DNA from: an uncultured Phycisphaerales bacterium
GTDB lineage: Bacteria; Planctomycetota; Phycisphaerae; Phycisphaerales; UBA1924
DNA length: 7,877 bases
Reading direction: 5' to 3'
Assembly: GCA_937891445.1 (NCBI GenBank)
Contig: CALAFV010000613.1
Location: 1 to 7,877 of the forward strand
Part shown: positions 5,571 through 7,877 of the stretch, in pieces
Position numbering within the stretch: the stretch's first letter is position 1
Layout: each line of letters opens with the position of its first letter
Made by a program: the position numbers and the translations under genes
The notes under the pieces: generated by a model
The model's database searches: none
Told to the model about the DNA's origin: nothing
The model's input: only the letters and a program-made list of their open reading frames with translations

Positions 5571-6797
5571 CTATTTGACGATTGAGGACATCTTGAAGAT
5601 GGGCAGGATGATCGCCATGGCGATGAAGCCGACGACCGAACCCATCACAATGATCATGATCGGCTCGATCATCGAGGTCACAGCCTTGATCCGGTCCTTT
5701 AACAGTTTCGCGTAGTAAACCGCGATCTCGTCCAGAACCTCGCCGAGCTTACCGGACTCCTCGCCCGCCGCGATCATCTGCGCCACCGAGCGCGGCAGCA
5801 GCGTCGCCTTGTGCAGCGGCGTCGCGATCTTCTTGCCCTGCTTCACGCTCGTGTACACCGTCCGCCACATGTCCTTGTACATGCGGTTGCCGGAGACGTC
5901 GCCCGTGATCGCCAGCGTGTCCAGCATCGGCACGCCCGCATTGATCAACTGGCCCATCGTCTGCAGCGACCGGCTGATGTACAGCGCCCGGAACATGCCC
6001 TTGACCACCGGCACCGACAGTTTCAGCCGGTCCATCCAGAACGAGCCCAGGTCCGTCTTGCTCAGCCCCCAGATCGCCCCGACCACCCCCACCAGGCCGG
6101 CCACCACGTACATCCAGTTGGCGACCATGAACTCGCTGAGCCCCATCAGGAACGTCGTCGCCCAGGGCAGGACCTCCTCCTTGCCCTGGAACACCGCCCC
6201 GAACTTGGGCAGCACGAACGTCAGCAGGAAGATCGTGACGGCCACCGCCATCGTGCCGATCACCGCCGGGTAGATCGACGCGCCGATGACCATCTTGCGC
6301 GTCTCGATCTCCTGCGCGATGTACCCCGCGATGCGGTCGAGCATCTCAGCGAACGAGCCCGACATTTCCGACGCGCGCACCATGTTCACGTACAACGGCC
6401 CGAACAGTTTCGGGTGCCGCGCGATCGCCTCGGAGAACTGCTTGCCGGCCTCCACGTCCGTCTTCAGCCCCATGATGATCTTGCGGAACTGGGCGTGCTC
6501 CGTCTGCTCCGCGATCCCTTCGAGGGCCGCGCGGATGTTGATGCCCGCGCGGATCATCACGGCCATCTGCGTCGTGAAGTCCAGGACGTGCTTGGTCTTC
6601 GGCTTGCCGGAGTTGAGTTCCCGCAGCTTCGTCCACAGGTCGGACTTGTCCGCGTTGGCCGCGATCGGGTTGATCGCCAGCACGTGCGACCCCTGCGCAC
6701 GAAGCACCGCCGCCGCGGCCGCCGCGTTCTCCGCGGACAGCACCCCGACCTGCACGTCCCCCTTGCTCGTCCGGACCTGGTACCTGTAGTTCGCCAT
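5571..6797 (-). CDS. pilC: PilC/GspF-type inner-membrane platform protein of the type IV pilus / type II secretion system
   Basis: This polytopic protein is the membrane platform through which cytoplasmic ATPases drive pilin addition and removal. The 408 residues match the family length. The N-terminal domain (1-45) has the usual Y-x-V-x-x-x-x-G-x-x-x-x-G-V form and the L-R-A-Q-G segment (32-36). Two T2SSF repeats follow: the first (about 70-195) contains FTTQMAVMIRAGINIRAALE and PLYVNMVRASEMSGS, the second (about 272-400) contains SRSLQTMGQLINAGVPMLDTL and QMIAAGEESGKLGEVLDEIA. Membrane segments are seen at about 171-198, 223-244 and 376-402, the usual three. The ATG at 6797 has AAGAGG four bases upstream. 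It lies 75 bases downstream of the pilT-type gene and directly before the minor prepilins, consistent with one assembly machine. The sequence fits both PilC and GspF; the PilT neighbour favours the pilus name. Confidence 0.95.
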   Translation of the reverse strand: MANYRYQVRTSKGDVQVGVLSAENAAAAAAVLRAQGSHVLAINPIAANADKSDLWTKLRELNSGKPKTKHVLDFTTQMAVMIRAGINIRAALEGIAEQTEHAQFRKIIMGLKTDVEAGKQFSEAIARHPKLFGPLYVNMVRASEMSGSFAEMLDRIAGYIAQEIETRKMVIGASIYPAVIGTMAVAVTIFLLTFVLPKFGAVFQGKEEVLPWATTFLMGLSEFMVANWMYVVAGLVGVVGAIWGLSKTDLGSFWMDRLKLSVPVVKGMFRALYISRSLQTMGQLINAGVPMLDTLAITGDVSGNRMYKDMWRTVYTSVKQGKKIATPLHKATLLPRSVAQMIAAGEESGKLGEVLDEIAVYYAKLLKDRIKAVTSMIEPIMIIVMGSVVGFIAMAIILPIFKMSSIVK

Positions 6798-6831
6798 ATT
6801 TCCTCTTGCCGCCCGTGCTCGGGCCGGCGGC

Positions 6832-6857
6832 GCGCGGCGCCCGGCCGTGCGCCGCGC
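6832..6857 (-). promoter_or_regulatory. GC hairpin between pilT and pilC
   Basis: GCGCGGCGC (6832-6840) and GCGCCGCGC (6849-6857) are exact reverse complements, giving a nine-pair all-GC stem with an eight-base loop. An alternative pairing, GGCCGG (6822-6827) with CCGGCC (6841-6846), would compete with it. In the mRNA the stem begins about 15 bases after the pilT stop. No U-run follows, so termination by the usual mechanism is not supported. Confidence 0.5.
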
Positions 6858-6872
6858 TGGTCAGGGTGCGTC

Positions 6873-7877
6873 TCAGGCCACCAGCTGGCGGTCCAGTTTG
6901 TCCGGGTACGCCGCCTGCGCAATCGCGTCCTCGCGGCTGATCATGCCGTTGAAGTACAACTCCGCGATCGCCGTGTCCAGGCTCTTCATCCCGATGTTCC
7001 GGCTCGTCTCGATCACGTTCGGGATCTCGAACGTCCGGGCCTCGCGGATCAGGTTCCGGACCGCCGGCGTGCACAGCAGCACCTCCACCGCCGGGACCAT
7101 CCCCGGCTGGTCGATGCGGCTGAACAGCGTCTGGCTGATCACCGCCTGGAGCGTGTTGGCCAGCATTGAGCGGATCTGGTTCTGCTGGCCCGCCGGGTAC
7201 ATGTCGATGATGCGCTCCACCGTCTGGCTCGCGTTGCACGTGTGCAGCGTGCTCAGAACCAGGTGCCCCGTCTCGGCCGCCGAGATCGCCAGGGCCGTCG
7301 TTTCCAGGTCGCGCATCTCGCCCACCAGGATGATGTCCGGGTCCTGACGCAGCGCGTGCTTCAGACCCGACGCGAAACTCGGCATGTCCGCCCCGAGTTC
7401 CCGCTGCTCGATCACGCACCGGGCGCTCTGGAACGTGTACTCGACCGGGTCCTCGAGCGTGATGATGTGCTTGCGGTACCGCTCGTTCATCGCCTGGATC
7501 ATCGCCGCCAGCGTCGTCGACTTACCCGAGCCCGTGTCCCCGGTCACGAGCACCAGCCCGCGCGGCAGGTACGTCAGCCTGGCGATCACCTCCGGCAGGT
7601 TCAACTTGCTCAGCGGCGGCACCTTCGTCTTGATCATGCGCATCGCCAGCGCACACGCGCCGCGCTGCATGTGGGCGTTGACGCGGTAGCGCGCCAGCCC
7701 CGGCGCCTCGTACGAGAAGTCCGCATCCTTCATCCGGTCGAAGGTCGCCAGCGCCTCCTTGGGCGCCATCTCCTCCACCAGTTTCCGCGCCGTCTCCGGG
7801 CTGATCACCGGGAAGTCCAGCGGCGTCATCACCTGGTGCACGCGCACCATCGGCGGGTGGTTCGCCACCAGGTGCAC
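6873..7877 (-). CDS. pilT: PilT-type pilus retraction ATPase (5' end outside window)
   Basis: This is a hexameric cytoplasmic ATPase of the secretion ATPase superfamily, which in the PilT group powers pilus retraction and twitching. The 334 visible residues begin inside the N-terminal PAS-like domain: HLVANHPPMVRV aligns with the LHLSAG-PPMIRV region of PilT, so only roughly 15-25 residues appear to be missing beyond the window end. The first visible codon, GTG, is therefore probably an internal valine. Landmarks are Walker A GDTGSGKST (113-121), the Asp box ITLEDPVEY (139-147), Walker B DIILVGEMRD (181-190), the His box TGHLVLSTLHT (203-213), and the C-terminal AVRNLIRE (272-279), the PilT signature associated with retraction and absent from PilB/GspE extension ATPases. 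There is no zinc-binding tetracysteine motif, another PilB/GspE feature. It is the most upstream visible gene of the operon, 75 bases before pilC. Confidence 0.95.
   Translation of the reverse strand: MHLVANHPPMVRVHQVMTPLDFPVISPETARKLVEEMAPKEALATFDRMKDADFSYEAPGLARYRVNAHMQRGACALAMRMIKTKVPPLSKLNLPEVIARLTYLPRGLVLVTGDTGSGKSTTLAAMIQAMNERYRKHIITLEDPVEYTFQSARCVIEQRELGADMPSFASGLKHALRQDPDIILVGEMRDLETTALAISAAETGHLVLSTLHTCNASQTVERIIDMYPAGQQNQIRSMLANTLQAVISQTLFSRIDQPGMVPAVEVLLCTPAVRNLIREARTFEIPNVIETSRNIGMKSLDTAIAELYFNGMISREDAIAQAAYPDKLDRQLVA

Noticed and set aside
5811..7169. A 452-codon open frame on the + strand opposite pilC and pilT
   Set aside because: The product is dominated by Arg, His, Asp and Leu without domain structure, and it spans two well-supported - strand genes and their gap. 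It is a composition shadow.
6873..7877. Assigning the ATPase as PilB/GspE extension or secretion ATPase
   Set aside because: The visible part has the PilT N-terminal pattern and the AVRNLIRE C-terminal signature, ends at the PilT length, and has no tetracysteine metal-binding motif.
1..7877. CRISPR arrays, tRNA or rRNA genes, insertion sequences, attachment sites
   Set aside because: I saw no regularly spaced direct repeats, no tRNA-like cloverleaf, no transposase-like protein and no flanking inverted or target-site repeats. The window is almost entirely coding.

Overview
The window comes from a GC-rich bacterial chromosome (by eye about two thirds G+C, strong G/C preference at third codon positions). 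It joins one housekeeping gene to one end of a type IV pilus / type II secretion-like locus. Large pseudopilins with calcium-loop insertions and the overall protein style suggest a planctomycete, perhaps of the Phycisphaerae. That placement is an inference from protein character, not from a marker gene.

Layout: on the + strand, 2-103 is the tail of an unidentified Pro/Ala-rich protein. It is followed after 28 bases by a complete ruvB (132-1166), the Holliday-junction branch-migration motor. A 29-base gap (1167-1195) separates the 3' end of ruvB from a converging block that fills the rest of the window on the - strand. Read in its own direction (high to low coordinates), that block runs: pilT-type ATPase (6873-7877, cut by the window edge), pilC/gspF inner-membrane platform protein (5571-6797), PilV/GspI-like prepilin (4774-5496), a very large PilX/GspK-like prepilin of 970 residues (1822-4734), and a PilW/GspJ-like prepilin (1196-1825). 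Gaps are 75, 74 and 39 bases, and the last pair overlaps by 4 bases (ATGA). This is almost certainly one operon. No stretch over 300 bases lacks a gene.

How the genes should work together: PilC is the membrane platform on which cytoplasmic hexameric ATPases act. PilT normally drives pilus retraction. The three prepilins with processed N-terminal helices are of the minor kind thought to form the priming tip complex of a pilus or pseudopilus. The extension ATPase, major pilin, prepilin peptidase and secretin are not in the window.

The most notable item is the 970-residue PilX/GspK-like protein. Ordinary PilX is under about 200 residues and GspK about 300-350. This one carries a cluster of six EF-hand-like calcium loops (residues 329-447), a long region with beta-helix-like F-x-N-C-x-F-x-G strands, and a further DxDGDGxxD loop near the C-terminus. 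It could be a calcium-stabilised tip protein or adhesin built into a pseudopilin. Two of the intercistronic gaps hold strong GC hairpins, one ending two bases before a perfect Shine-Dalgarno, which may punctuate the operon mRNA.
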